Assembly (NCBI RefSeq): GCF_007860125.1
Contig: NZ_SJPW01000008.1
Coordinates: 285,553 to 349,552, forward strand
Direction of reading: 5' to 3'
Origin: Rubripirellula tenax
GTDB lineage: Bacteria > Planctomycetota > Planctomycetia > Pirellulales > Pirellulaceae
DNA: 64,000 bases
The position numbers and the translations under genes are program-made. Positions within the stretch are counted from its first letter, which is position 1. Every line of letters starts with the position of its first letter. The notes under the pieces were generated by a model. It saw nothing but the letters and a program-made list of their open reading frames with translations. It was not told the DNA's origin and did not search any database. Positions 35,905-45,397 of this stretch are shown one piece after another.

Positions 35905-36219
35905 CTATGCGATGCGAACTTCGATTTTTCCGCCCTGTTCGCGGACATCAAATGTTTTCATCAGCGGCTGCCGGTTGATCGTTTGAATCCCGGTTGCCAA
36001 TTCGTATTGCCATCCATGCCACGGGCAGGTCACGCAACCGCCTTCGACCTTTCCCTGAGCGATCGGGCCGCCTTGATGGGCACACATGCCGTCCATCGCG
36101 AAAAGTTCGCCGTTGTTGCGAAATACGGCCAAGATCAGGTCGCCAACGACGACTTCGATCGCTTGTCCTTCATCGATCGCGTCGGCGTCCGCGATTGGGG
36201 TCCAAGGGTTGTTTGTCAT
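35905..36219 (-). CDS. Rieske-type [2Fe-2S] ferredoxin
   Basis: 104 residues, one Rieske domain. The cluster ligands are C46-x-H48 (MCAHQGGPI) and C65-x2-H68 (CPWHGW), with the second block followed by WQYELATG. This small soluble type (NirD/ferredoxin component of oxygenases) passes electrons to an oxygenase or nitrite reductase; no such enzyme is adjacent. It stands alone. Confidence 0.93.
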   Translation of the reverse strand: MTNNPWTPIADADAIDEGQAIEVVVGDLILAVFRNNGELFAMDGMCAHQGGPIAQGKVEGGCVTCPWHGWQYELATGIQTINRQPLMKTFDVREQGGKIEVRIA

Positions 36220-36315
36220 TTGATTTGAAAGGGTTTTTGCGGGCTGTTATCCGTTCGGATCGACAAGGGTACAATCCGTGTCTGATCGATCAAGTTTGTC
36301 TATCACCTAAGGAGT

Positions 36316-39189
36316 ATGGCCGTGGCCATGGATCACTATCAACCGGACCCGACGTATTTCACGAAAGCGCGAGGCACGTCTGTGTCGTTGGCTTGCGTGG
36401 CGATTTGTTTTTTAACCGCACAAGTCATGCGGGCTGACGAGCCCATCACCGCGACTGACGAAAAACCAGCAAAAGTTCAAACCCAGGAAGCCCCCATGGA
36501 TGGCGTTGCGAGTAAGAGAATGCCCGGCGTCGAAAAAATTACCGAGATCGAAGGGATCTCGGAATATCGACTCGACAATGGAACGCGGATTTTGTTGTTC
36601 CCGGACGAGAGTAAAGAAGTTGTGACCGTGAACATGACGATTTTCGTCGGTTCGCGTCACGAAGGGTACGGCGAAGCCGGCATGGCCCACCTATTGGAAC
36701 ACATGCTGTTCAAGGGCACTCCGATGCATCCCGATATTCCAAAGGTTTTGAAGGAACGCGGTGCTGGGAACTCGATGAATGGCACCACTTGGATGGACCG
36801 CACCAACTACTACGAAACGCTGCCCGCCACGGGTGATAATCTTGAGTTCGCGATCCGCTTGGAAGCCGATCGATTGGTCAACAGTTTCATCAAGGGTGAA
36901 GACCTCGAGAAGGAAATGACCGTCGTCCGCAACGAATTCGAGAGCGGCGAGAATTCGCCGATCCGAGTCCTGATGCAGCGGATGCAATCGGCGGCATATG
37001 ATTGGCACAACTACGGTCGATCGACGATCGGCAATCGCAGCGACATCGAACGCGTGCCAGTCGTCAATTTGCGGCGTTTTTACCGCAAATTTTATCGCCC
37101 GGACAATGTGATGGTCACCCTCGCGGGCAAATTTGATCCAGACGAGGCCTTGAAATACGTCGATCAGTATTTCGGTGCGCTCAAGAAACCCGATACGCCG
37201 ATCGATGCCACCTACACGACCGAACCGGCTCAGGATGGCGAACGAACGGTGTTGTTGCGCCGCGTCGGCGAGATCCAATTGGCTGGCGCCGCCTATCACA
37301 TTCCGGCCAGCAGCCACCCCGACTTTGCCGCCGCAAAAGCGTTGGTTTATGTCTTTGGCGACGAACCGAGTGGGCGTTTGTACAAGAACATGGTCGAAAC
37401 AGAAATCGCGTCCAACGTCTACGCGTTGGCATACGCGTTCACGGAACCAGGCCTTTTCATGACATTGGCAGAGGTCCCTGTCGAAAAATCGGTGGAGGCT
37501 GCTCGATCGACCTTGATCGAGCTCATGGAAGAATCGCTGAAGAAAGACCCCATTACCCAACAAGAACTGGACCGCGCGGTTCAACAAATTTTGAAGCAAC
37601 GTGAGTTGGCGGCGGGTGACTCGGATAAGGTCGCAATCGCGCTGAGCGATTGGGCTGCGCAGGGCGATTGGCGACTGTATTTCATGTTCCGTGACATGGT
37701 CGAATCGTTGACGTTGGAACAAGTCCAAGCCGTTGCCGAAAAGTACTTCGTTCGCAACAACCGCACGGTGGGATTGTTCATTCCCAGCGAAACATCTGAG
37801 CGAATCGAGATCCCGGAAGCTCCCGACTTGAAGACGGTCTTGAACGACTACAAGGGACGCGAAGCGATGGCGGCCGGAGAACAGTTTGATCCGTCGCCCG
37901 AAGCCATCGAAGCACGTACCGAACGCGGCAACCTGATCAGCGGCATTCAATACGCGATTTTGCCTAAGAAAACACGCGGAGCAACCGTATCGTTGATGCT
38001 GACGCTTCGGTTTGGTACTGGCGAAACGTTGAAAGATCGTCTCGGTGCTGTCGAGTTGCTTGGATTGGTAATGAACCGCGGTACCCAAAACCTGGACTAC
38101 ACCGCGCTGCAGGATGAATTGACGCGTTTGCGAGCCGAATTGTCGATGAATACGACCGTCGGTTTGATGCAAATGACGGTCAAGACGAAACGAGAATCGT
38201 TGCCCGAAGTGATCGGGCTGATTGGTGATATCGTTCGTCGTCCACGGCTAGACGGTGACGAATTGGATGTGTTGAAACGCCAAATCGTGGCGAGTTTGCA
38301 AAAGAGCACGACCGAACCGCAAGCTCTTGCGCCGCGAAGTGTCCAGAAGTCGTTGTCGCCATATGGCCCCGATGACATCCGGTACGTGATGTCGGTCGAG
38401 GAAGAGATCGCGATGTATAACGCTGTCACGATTGAAGAACTGAAGGATCTGCATGCCAAGTTCTTCAGCAATCAGGCCGGCGAACTGTCCGTCGTGGGCG
38501 ACTTCGATGCTGATGAAGTCAAATCGCTTTTCAAAGCTGAACTGGCAGATTGGGCGACCGACATGGCTTACGAACGTGTGGATCGTGATCCACACACCGA
38601 CATTCCCGGTTCGACCGATTTGATCGAAACGCCCGACAAAGCGAATGCATTTTACTACAGCAGCCAGCAATACCAGTTGCATGACGACGATCCCGAGTAT
38701 GCCGCACTGGTGCTGGGGAATTTCATCCTTGGTGGCGGATCTCTGAGCAGTCGGCTCGGCGATCGCGTACGGCAACAAGAAGGTTTGTCGTATGGCATTC
38801 GGAGCGGGTTGAGTGCGCGAACGAAAGACGATCGAGTTGACTTTACCCTGTACGCGATCACAAATCCGCAAAACAAGGATCGACTCTCCAAAGTCATTCG
38901 CGAAGAGATCGACCGAATCCGGACGGACGGCGTCACGGCTGATGAGCTCGAAAAAGCCAAAGTTTCGTACTTGCAGGCTGCTCGAGTTAGACGCGTTGCC
39001 GATGCGTCGTTGGCGGGCGAACTGTTAAGCACGATGTTCAACGACCGTACGATGGCATACTACGCCAAGCACGATCAACAGATCAGTGATGCAACGGTTG
39101 ACAGCGTTAACGCGGCGATTCAAAAGTACATCAACCCGGACAGGTTGGTGATCGCAATCGCTGGTGACTTTGCCGCTGTAAAGGAATAG
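36316..39189 (+). CDS. Exported M16 zinc peptidase, fused two-repeat form
   Basis: 957 residues. A signal or anchor segment (about 15-42, SVSLACVAICFLTAQVMRA) is followed by two M16 repeats in one chain. The first has the inverted zinc motif HLLEH (H125, E128, H129) with the downstream Glu region EKEMTVVRNEFESGE. The second repeat (from about 530) has no HxxEH, as usual for the structural half, and ends with the typical RLGDRVRQQEGLSYGIRSG segment. A strong AAGGAG at 36309-36314 is too close to the ATG at 36316 but ideally placed (7 bases) for the GTG at 36322, so the true start may be two codons in. It degrades peptides in the periplasm. A terminator follows. Confidence 0.92.
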   Translation: MAVAMDHYQPDPTYFTKARGTSVSLACVAICFLTAQVMRADEPITATDEKPAKVQTQEAPMDGVASKRMPGVEKITEIEGISEYRLDNGTRILLFPDESKEVVTVNMTIFVGSRHEGYGEAGMAHLLEHMLFKGTPMHPDIPKVLKERGAGNSMNGTTWMDRTNYYETLPATGDNLEFAIRLEADRLVNSFIKGEDLEKEMTVVRNEFESGENSPIRVLMQRMQSAAYDWHNYGRSTIGNRSDIERVPVVNLRRFYRKFYRPDNVMVTLAGKFDPDEALKYVDQYFGALKKPDTPIDATYTTEPAQDGERTVLLRRVGEIQLAGAAYHIPASSHPDFAAAKALVYVFGDEPSGRLYKNMVETEIASNVYALAYAFTEPGLFMTLAEVPVEKSVEAARSTLIELMEESLKKDPITQQELDRAVQQILKQRELAAGDSDKVAIALSDWAAQGDWRLYFMFRDMVESLTLEQVQAVAEKYFVRNNRTVGLFIPSETSERIEIPEAPDLKTVLNDYKGREAMAAGEQFDPSPEAIEARTERGNLISGIQYAILPKKTRGATVSLMLTLRFGTGETLKDRLGAVELLGLVMNRGTQNLDYTALQDELTRLRAELSMNTTVGLMQMTVKTKRESLPEVIGLIGDIVRRPRLDGDELDVLKRQIVASLQKSTTEPQALAPRSVQKSLSPYGPDDIRYVMSVEEEIAMYNAVTIEELKDLHAKFFSNQAGELSVVGDFDADEVKSLFKAELADWATDMAYERVDRDPHTDIPGSTDLIETPDKANAFYYSSQQYQLHDDDPEYAALVLGNFILGGGSLSSRLGDRVRQQEGLSYGIRSGLSARTKDDRVDFTLYAITNPQNKDRLSKVIREEIDRIRTDGVTADELEKAKVSYLQAARVRRVADASLAGELLSTMFNDRTMAYYAKHDQQISDATVDSVNAAIQKYINPDRLVIAIAGDFAAVKE

Positions 39190-39225
39190 CTTCCGGCGGA
39201 CGCAATCCGTTGGCGTGTGCATAAA

Positions 39226-39263
39226 AAAAGGCTGGACTCTCTTTGGAAGGAGTCCAGCCTTTT
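39226..39263. terminator. Bidirectional intrinsic terminator
   Basis: AAAAGGCTGGACTC (39226-39239) pairs perfectly with GAGTCCAGCCTTTT (39250-39263), 10-base loop, with an A-run on the left and T-run on the right. It lies between the convergent M16 peptidase and the Met-rich protein genes and can serve both. Confidence 0.92.
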
Positions 39264-39308
39264 GCGTTGATTGAGATCCGTTCGGCTGCGGTCTGTGAAG
39301 AGTGTAGA

Positions 39309-41057
39309 TTAGAACTCGAACTCTTCTTCGCCCGCGGGCTTTGCTTCGGCCGCGGCAGCCGGCGCCGCGGCGCCAGGTACTGCAGCGGGCGCTGCGTCGG
39401 CGTCACCCATCGGTTGGGCTGCACCGGGTGCTGCACCGGGTGCTGCACCGGCTACCTTGTCGTCGGCTCCAAAGATGGCTTCCTCATCGACGGGGTCTCC
39501 TGCGATCAAACGCAGGGCTTCGGCCTGGACTTCGAGTCCTTCGATATACTTCGTGCGATCGTCCAGCATTTCATCGTTCAAGCCGTCAACGACCTCTTGC
39601 ATCGACGTGACCCACGCTTCGATGACAGCCTTCTGATTCGCGTCAGCAGATGACAACAAACCGCCGACGTTGCGAGTTGGCAAGCCTGCGACACCTTGAC
39701 CGGTCACGCCTTGGTGGAGTTGTTGCAGCATAAAATTGAGCTTACGACGTGATGCCAAAACTTCGGGAGGCTGAGGCTTTGCTTTGGGGAGCATCGTGCC
39801 CATTCCCATTCCCATTCCCATCATGTCCATTCCCATCATGTCCATGTCGTCGTATCCCATTTCCATATCCATTCCCATCTCAGGGCCGCCGTAGCTCTCC
39901 ATTCCCATATCCATATCTTCCATTCCGTAATCGCCGCCTCCCATGCCGCGCATTCCGGGACGGATCGTCGTCTTGACGGCTTTGTTGACAAGGTCGCCTG
40001 GTTTTCGCGGCTGCTTGGTAGCTTGTGGCAAACGCTCGAGAGCTTCCAGCCGTTCGACTTCGTCTTTGAAAGATTCCCTGATCCGACGCGCCCAGCTGGC
40101 CAGCACTTTCTCGTGGTTGACGGCGGCGCCTTTCATCGACGGCCCGATTTCGCCGATTCGTGCAACCGAGTGCATCGCGATCATGTCCGATGACTTCTCG
40201 GCCGTACTGATGCTGATCAGTTTGGTTCCAAGCGTCGCATCATTGGCCGCACGAAACGTGCTGAGAATATCAACGGCATATCGCTGAAGAAACGCATGAA
40301 CATCGTCGGTGCGGAACATTGGTGGTTCGCCGTCAAGCAGCGTCGTCATCTCGCCCGCGATCTTGCCACGCACGTCTGGCGGAATGGCGGGAAAGCCGAG
40401 CGTGACCTGGCGATGGATACCCTGCAACGCCGCTGCCCGCACGCCGTCTGGATTCTTCTCGTTCGAATAAATTGACATGAACACCGGCAGCGCGGCCAAG
40501 TAGGGAACCGGCGGCGTCTTGGTTGCACTTTCGGCTTGTTTCTGATCCAACCGTGACATCAGAAGAATTGCACTGATTCGGCCCGCCGGTAGGTAGTTTC
40601 CCTCGGCAACTCTCTTCAAGCCGTTGAATGCATCAACTGTGATCTTCTGGCTGATCTCAGCCCGGTTCGATCGTGCCGCTCGCGCAATGTACCCCGAAAC
40701 ATCGGAAACGATCTTCGGCATCTCTTTGACCGAGTCGGGAGCCGTCAGCATCGCCGGAACGTAAAGCGTGTAGTACGCCGTCACCATACGGGGGTTGCCG
40801 CTGCCGTTGGACGCGTAAGATTTCGCGGCGGACTCGACCTGTTTGATGACCGGTTCGGTCAAAGCCTGGTGCATCGCAATGGTGTCGTACTTTTCGCCAG
40901 CTTGTGCGAAAACGCGCGACGAACACAGCGCCGCCACAACAAAAACCACGGATGTCATCAGCACCCAGTTCAGCCGATCATGGGCGTGTTCATCGGATCG
41001 GACTGCGGCTGAAGGACCAACGTGGGAATTCGAGGTCGTTCGAGGACTCATGGGCAT
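39309..41057 (-). CDS. Exported protein with Met/Asp/Gly-rich tract
   Basis: 582 residues from the ATG at 41057 (another two codons on at 41051; an upstream one at 41087). A hydrophobic segment (WVLMTSVVFVVAALCSSRVFA) serves as a long signal peptide. The main part is helical and HEAT/ARM-like in look (ISAILLMSRLD, AALQGIHRQV, MHSVARIGEIG). Then comes a tract of about 55 residues made mostly of Met, Gly, Asp and Tyr with repeats such as DMDMMGMDMMGMGMGMG. The C-terminus is Ala/Pro-rich (APGAAPGAAQP) and ends EEEFEF. The Met-rich tract may bind copper or simply be a slippage-expanded linker. No known enzyme motif. Confidence 0.78.
   Translation of the reverse strand: MPMSPRTTSNSHVGPSAAVRSDEHAHDRLNWVLMTSVVFVVAALCSSRVFAQAGEKYDTIAMHQALTEPVIKQVESAAKSYASNGSGNPRMVTAYYTLYVPAMLTAPDSVKEMPKIVSDVSGYIARAARSNRAEISQKITVDAFNGLKRVAEGNYLPAGRISAILLMSRLDQKQAESATKTPPVPYLAALPVFMSIYSNEKNPDGVRAAALQGIHRQVTLGFPAIPPDVRGKIAGEMTTLLDGEPPMFRTDDVHAFLQRYAVDILSTFRAANDATLGTKLISISTAEKSSDMIAMHSVARIGEIGPSMKGAAVNHEKVLASWARRIRESFKDEVERLEALERLPQATKQPRKPGDLVNKAVKTTIRPGMRGMGGGDYGMEDMDMGMESYGGPEMGMDMEMGYDDMDMMGMDMMGMGMGMGTMLPKAKPQPPEVLASRRKLNFMLQQLHQGVTGQGVAGLPTRNVGGLLSSADANQKAVIEAWVTSMQEVVDGLNDEMLDDRTKYIEGLEVQAEALRLIAGDPVDEEAIFGADDKVAGAAPGAAPGAAQPMGDADAAPAAVPGAAAPAAAAEAKPAGEEEFEF
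39793..39960. repeat. Low-complexity repeat tract coding Met/Gly/Asp
   Basis: Short units of the type CCCATT, CATGTCC and TCCATATC recur on the + strand and encode the Met-rich tract on the - strand. Such tandem hexamers tend to vary in copy number between strains. A smaller unit, GCTGCACCGGGT, repeats at about 39418-39450 and encodes the APGA repeats. Confidence 0.75.
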
Positions 41058-41384
41058 TCCACCATGGAGAAAGGGGTGTGAGTACAAGCGCTGGCATCAT
41101 TGGCCGGCAGAGAAGAGACTTTTTCACAACCTAAGTATCCTCGAACGGGGCCCTTGCCGTCAATGAAATTCAGGGGTTCAACCCGGTAACCACGGTAAAA
41201 AAGACACTCTGGCGCGTTCCGGGGACACATGACGGCCCGGTCGTGGCCGTGTCGCAGTTGCATCACAGCGGCGATGGTCGCCGGGTAAGCCCTACAATCG
41301 ATTCCCCGTCCCGTCGTCCTTTTCGTGCCCAGCGGGCCAAATGGACTTTCAAGCGTTCCGACGTTTTTGATAGTTCCCAACATC

Positions 41385-42785
41385 ATGGAATGTTCATCTC
41401 GCACCACCGCCGGGGATCCCCGGTCGTCGACGTCGTTTTTTGCCGGGTTGGATGCCGTTCGCGCCGGGGCCGCCCTTGCCGTGGTCGCGTTGCATGCGGG
41501 AACTCCGTACTTAAAGCACTCGATGCCGGGTTTGACGTGGTCGATGCGAGACGCGTCGAGCCCCGTGGTCGACTTTGTTTTTTGGTCGATCGAGCTGATG
41601 ATCATGCCAATTTTCTTGGTCGTCGCCGGTTTTTTCGCATTTCAATCACTCAAGCGAGGCACGCCGAAATCGTTGGTTTCTTCGCGAGCCCGGCGGTTGC
41701 TGGTACCTCTCGCCTTTGGCGTGTGCTTCATTCTTCCGCTCAGCCTCTACAGCTGGGTTCTCGGCTGGGTCATTGAAGGCTGGGTGGCACCGGTGAAGCT
41801 GCGAAGCTTGAAATTTGACGGGGTGATCGACCGCGATTTATGGGGTCTGGGCCATCTTTGGTTCCTTCAATACTTGTTCACGTACATGATCGTTTTGGGT
41901 GTCGGCGCCGTTGGGTTGGATCGAACGAGCGCCTGGCGAAGCCGACTTGCCGTTTCGGATGCCGCGAAACGAATCGCTGCGATTCCACGTCGGTGTTTCC
42001 TTGTCGCCGCATGGATCACTGTTGCGGCGACGGTTCTGTGGTTTCGGCCAAACGTTGTGTGGGGATTTCAGCACGCATTTTTTCCCGTACCGAGCAAATG
42101 GCTGTACCACGGACTGTTCTTTGCCGTCGGAGTCGCACTGGCGAGAGTTGATCCGAAATTTGCGTGGCTGAAGTCGGTCACACCGCGACTGGCGGCTCCG
42201 GCCGCTTTATTGGCGGCAATGACAGTGCTAATGGGGCAATGGCACCTTGCCGGTACGAATACCGAATTTGCCGCGGCGCCCCTGTCCGTTGCTAGCGGAC
42301 TTGCCGATCTGACATTGGCGGTCATGACGGCCTCCGCCGCCTTGGCATCGACGCTCGCTGTCATCGGCCTAGCGGTCACTTATCTACGCCGAAACATGGT
42401 CGCAGTCCAGTACTTAGCGGCGGCGTCTTTCTGGGTGTATTTAGTACACCATCCGATCCTGAGCATCGTTCACATCGATCTAAAATGGCTAACCCCTGGG
42501 CTCGCGCCGGCGGTAAAAGCGTCGATCGCATGCGCTGTTGCCATCGGGTTGAGTCTTGCGACTTTCGAGGTTTTCGCCCGGAAAACTCGCCTGGGCCGAC
42601 TACTCGGATTCGATTGGACGTTTCCCAGCAACGAAGTTTCTGATTCAAAGCAAAGCAATGACCGCGATACCAACAGCGATTTTGAACGCGAAGTGATCTC
42701 AATCGAGTTCACAGGCCGGTCGGAACCACCGGGTCCGTCTGAAATCCCTTCAAGTGACGGTATTTCCACTCGCCGAGCGGCCTAG
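41385..42785 (+). CDS. Acyltransferase 3 family membrane protein
   Basis: 466 residues from ATG 41385 (a GTG at 41325 is possible), with about ten membrane helices. The first block, GLDAVRAGAALAVVALHAGTPY, carries the conserved Arg and the catalytic-type His of acyltransferase 3 proteins. A second typical element is HLWFLQYLFTYMIVL, near the OpgC/NolL-like branch. Such proteins O-acylate glycans or lipids using acyl-CoA from the cytoplasm. The C-terminal 60 residues are polar. It stands alone between a leftward exported protein and a DUF4261-like gene. Confidence 0.88.
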   Translation: MECSSRTTAGDPRSSTSFFAGLDAVRAGAALAVVALHAGTPYLKHSMPGLTWSMRDASSPVVDFVFWSIELMIMPIFLVVAGFFAFQSLKRGTPKSLVSSRARRLLVPLAFGVCFILPLSLYSWVLGWVIEGWVAPVKLRSLKFDGVIDRDLWGLGHLWFLQYLFTYMIVLGVGAVGLDRTSAWRSRLAVSDAAKRIAAIPRRCFLVAAWITVAATVLWFRPNVVWGFQHAFFPVPSKWLYHGLFFAVGVALARVDPKFAWLKSVTPRLAAPAALLAAMTVLMGQWHLAGTNTEFAAAPLSVASGLADLTLAVMTASAALASTLAVIGLAVTYLRRNMVAVQYLAAASFWVYLVHHPILSIVHIDLKWLTPGLAPAVKASIACAVAIGLSLATFEVFARKTRLGRLLGFDWTFPSNEVSDSKQSNDRDTNSDFEREVISIEFTGRSEPPGPSEIPSSDGISTRRAA

Positions 42786-42926
42786 CGCGTCGTCAAAGCT
42801 TGGCTTCCGCTCCGAAAACATCGTGATACTGGCATCCGCTTCGGTTGCTGATCCCCTCGTGAACGAACGGTCGTTGCGGTAAGTTGATCGATCAAAGTTT
42901 GTCGAGTTGGTTTGGCGAGGAAGTTG

Positions 42927-43976
42927 ATGGCGAAGGGTCTGTTCACGCAAGGAATGTGCATCCTGCTGCGCAATCCCATCGCGATTGCCAGCTTGGAAGA
43001 AAGGCTGAAAGACTTCCAGCTTGTCGGTCGTCACGATTCGATCGAGGACGACCACGCACCGCGAACCTTGGTCTATGACTACCGCGCCGACGTCGGCGGG
43101 CATCTGTTGGTCACGCCATCAGACACCGTTTGGCCCGACGACATGGGCGATCCCGATGAGTCGCCCGAACGGTTTGTGGCTTGGTCGCTGGGCCAATTTG
43201 GGCCGCTTGCTTTTCCAGGTTGCCTGCGTCGGTCGACCGAGCAGTCTTGGCAGTGGGAAGACGGCGAATCAATCGTCAAAGAACACACCGCGCACATTCG
43301 ATTGCTGATCAGCTATGTCCTTGGGGCCGAGGATCCCGTGGACGACGACGACGATATGCCGTTGATCCCAGATGACTATGATCCGCTGGACGAATTGTCG
43401 TTCATCACACGCGCCGTCACGACGCTGCTGGAGGATGAAGATGCGATCTGTTACTTCAACCCGGGTGGTGAAGTCCTGCTGGACGAAAATGGTCTACGAC
43501 GCGGCCTCAATCACGCTTGGAACCAGGAGGTTCCGCCTCTGGAAATGTGGACCAACGTGCGTTTGTTCCATGCCACCGAACAATGGTCGTTGATGGACAC
43601 GGTCGGCAATGCACAGTTCGATCTGCCCGATCTGGAAGCTGTTTACGATGCCGAAAAATTCGAAGCCGGTGATGTGGAAACTTTTCTGCGCAGTGCTTCG
43701 TTGTACATGATGCGGGCGGACGACGGCGTCGAGGACGGCGATACTGCCGACGGTCCCGGCGAAATCAGTTGGAAGGCGATGGAGTGCTTTGATGCACTTT
43801 CGGATCCACCACGCGAAACGATCCGCTGGCTTCCCCAAGACGGCTCGACGCCGCCCGACGAGTTGCTCGAACGGGGTGAGGAACCCGACTACGACTACGA
43901 CGATGATGTCGACGAAGATTTGTACTTGGACGACGACGGCGACGACGACGGTTTGGATACCAACATCGAGTTTTAA
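42927..43976 (+). CDS. DUF4261-like protein with acidic tail
   Basis: 349 residues, cytoplasmic. GAGGA lies just before the ATG at 42927. The opening MCILLRNPIAIASLEERLKDF, the middle EHTAHIRLLISYV with the TRAVTTLLEDEDAICYFNPGGEVL block, and the closing domain resemble DUF4261, a family found near toxin/immunity and Smi1-type loci; the assignment is by recall. The last 40 residues are almost only Asp, Glu, Tyr and Leu (DYDYDDDVDEDLYLDDDG). Function unknown. Confidence 0.65.
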   Translation: MAKGLFTQGMCILLRNPIAIASLEERLKDFQLVGRHDSIEDDHAPRTLVYDYRADVGGHLLVTPSDTVWPDDMGDPDESPERFVAWSLGQFGPLAFPGCLRRSTEQSWQWEDGESIVKEHTAHIRLLISYVLGAEDPVDDDDDMPLIPDDYDPLDELSFITRAVTTLLEDEDAICYFNPGGEVLLDENGLRRGLNHAWNQEVPPLEMWTNVRLFHATEQWSLMDTVGNAQFDLPDLEAVYDAEKFEAGDVETFLRSASLYMMRADDGVEDGDTADGPGEISWKAMECFDALSDPPRETIRWLPQDGSTPPDELLERGEEPDYDYDDDVDEDLYLDDDGDDDGLDTNIEF

Positions 43977-44000
43977 CCGCTTCCATTTTGAACGGCCGTC

Positions 44001-45260
44001 TCAAAACAAGCTGGACGAATCCGCTTGTACCATCGCGTTCATCATTTCATTCGTCATGCGGATCTCTTTACCTTCCTGCACAACAGTGTTGACGATGGTC
44101 CGCTCGGTGTCGCTAATCGGAAACGGTGGTGCGTCGGCGCCGACAGTTTGAATCACGGGCGTTGCGTACGAACTGTCGTGACGTCGAACGACCGTTGCGA
44201 TGGAACCGTCATCAAGCTCAACGCGACTGCTGATCGGGTAAAGCGTCAACTGATTTAGGAATGCGCGCATGACCGTGGAATCAAACACTCCTCGACCACA
44301 CTGTCGAAGCAGGAATACCATTGCATCGTGTTGCGAGAAGCTGAGCCGCCCTGGCCCCGGTCCAGTCAATGACAAAAAGGCGTCGACGACGCTAAGTAGC
44401 TTCGCAATCGGATGAATGATGGTGCCTCGGATGCCGCGCGGATAGCCCGTTCCATCCGCTCGCTCGTGCACTTGATGAGCGATCAATCGCGTTTCGTCGG
44501 AAATGACGGTCATGTTTGCCATCAAATCAACGGTCACGGTCGGATGTCGGCGGTACTGCCACACCTCGTCGGCGTTCATCACTGAGGACGGGTCGCGAAA
44601 TTTTGCCGGGAATCGGTAGAGGCCAAAATCGTGGACAAGTCCCGACGTTCCCGCCTGGACCACTTCGTTTTCTGTCATCCCCAACTCGATAGCAGTCCCA
44701 ATCGCCAAGACCGACATTCGAACGCAACGGTCCGCCAGTGGGTCGGGCGACTGTGCTTCACCCGATGTCACGATCGCAAGCGCCGAGTCTTCTTCGGCCA
44801 ACGCCATCAGCGTGGTCGGGATTTTGCGCAGCGACTTCAATTCGCATATGCTGGCCCAATCGATCTGCGAACCCACAACTGAAACGAAATTGATCGCTGA
44901 GCTGACTTTCGATCGCATCATCGCCGCAAGCTTGGGCGAGTACGCTTCGCTTGCACGATCGACCACACGCGACTTCACCGATTTATCGACGACCGACTTC
45001 TTGCTGACGACTGGCGGTGCACCACCTTTCGGCATTTCGCCGCGAAGCGATTTCGCGTCGTCGGGATGAACTTCAAGAAACGACACGCCGCGCTCGAGGA
45101 TTTGGTCGCGCACCGTCGCCGTAAGCGGACGACCATTGCCCAGCAGCAAGATCCCCAGCTCGTCGGAAATGTCAAATCTACAGGTGGCTCCCAGACTGAT
45201 TTCGTCTAGGCTGACGCGCACCGTGCCCTGATCCTGCATGGTACGTTTGCCCCTACGCAT
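44001..45260 (-). CDS. HD-GYP domain protein with partly altered active site
   Basis: 419 residues from ATG 45260; the ATG at 45239, with AGGGG before it, is equally likely. An N-terminal domain (about 1-100: LGATCRFDISDELGILLLGNGRPL ... RGVSFLEV) of the type often placed before HD-GYP is followed by the HD-GYP domain. Canonical HDIGK reads HDFGL, the HP site is kept (YRRHP), the HHE motif reads VHE (QVHERADGTGYP), the GYP element is intact and the last Asp is present (VVDAFLSL). Family members hydrolyse cyclic di-GMP. Loss of the Lys and of the first His of HHE may change metal content or abolish hydrolysis. It lies just downstream of an Hpt-like gene, leftward. Confidence 0.87.
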   Translation of the reverse strand: MRRGKRTMQDQGTVRVSLDEISLGATCRFDISDELGILLLGNGRPLTATVRDQILERGVSFLEVHPDDAKSLRGEMPKGGAPPVVSKKSVVDKSVKSRVVDRASEAYSPKLAAMMRSKVSSAINFVSVVGSQIDWASICELKSLRKIPTTLMALAEEDSALAIVTSGEAQSPDPLADRCVRMSVLAIGTAIELGMTENEVVQAGTSGLVHDFGLYRFPAKFRDPSSVMNADEVWQYRRHPTVTVDLMANMTVISDETRLIAHQVHERADGTGYPRGIRGTIIHPIAKLLSVVDAFLSLTGPGPGRLSFSQHDAMVFLLRQCGRGVFDSTVMRAFLNQLTLYPISSRVELDDGSIATVVRRHDSSYATPVIQTVGADAPPFPISDTERTIVNTVVQEGKEIRMTNEMMNAMVQADSSSLF

Positions 45261-45397
45261 ACCGGATAAATCAAAATTTCGAAGCACTCATTGCGAGTGC
45301 GATTGTCTAGTCGTCATCGTTGTCGGCGCCCTGATCACTCCATCCCATCCTTCGATAGGGCATCAGCATCGTTGAAAGGCATTTGACCGTACCGGTT

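Noticed and set aside
36691-38172. 493-codon open frame on the - strand inside the M16 peptidase gene
   Set aside because: Antisense shadow of a gene with clear zinc motifs; typical of high third-position GC.
39226-39263. Possible attachment site or repeat at the perfect inverted repeat
   Set aside because: Position between convergent genes with A- and T-runs fits a bidirectional terminator.
39418-39450. Possible CRISPR or tandem repeat array
   Set aside because: Repeats are short coding units (APGA) without spacers.
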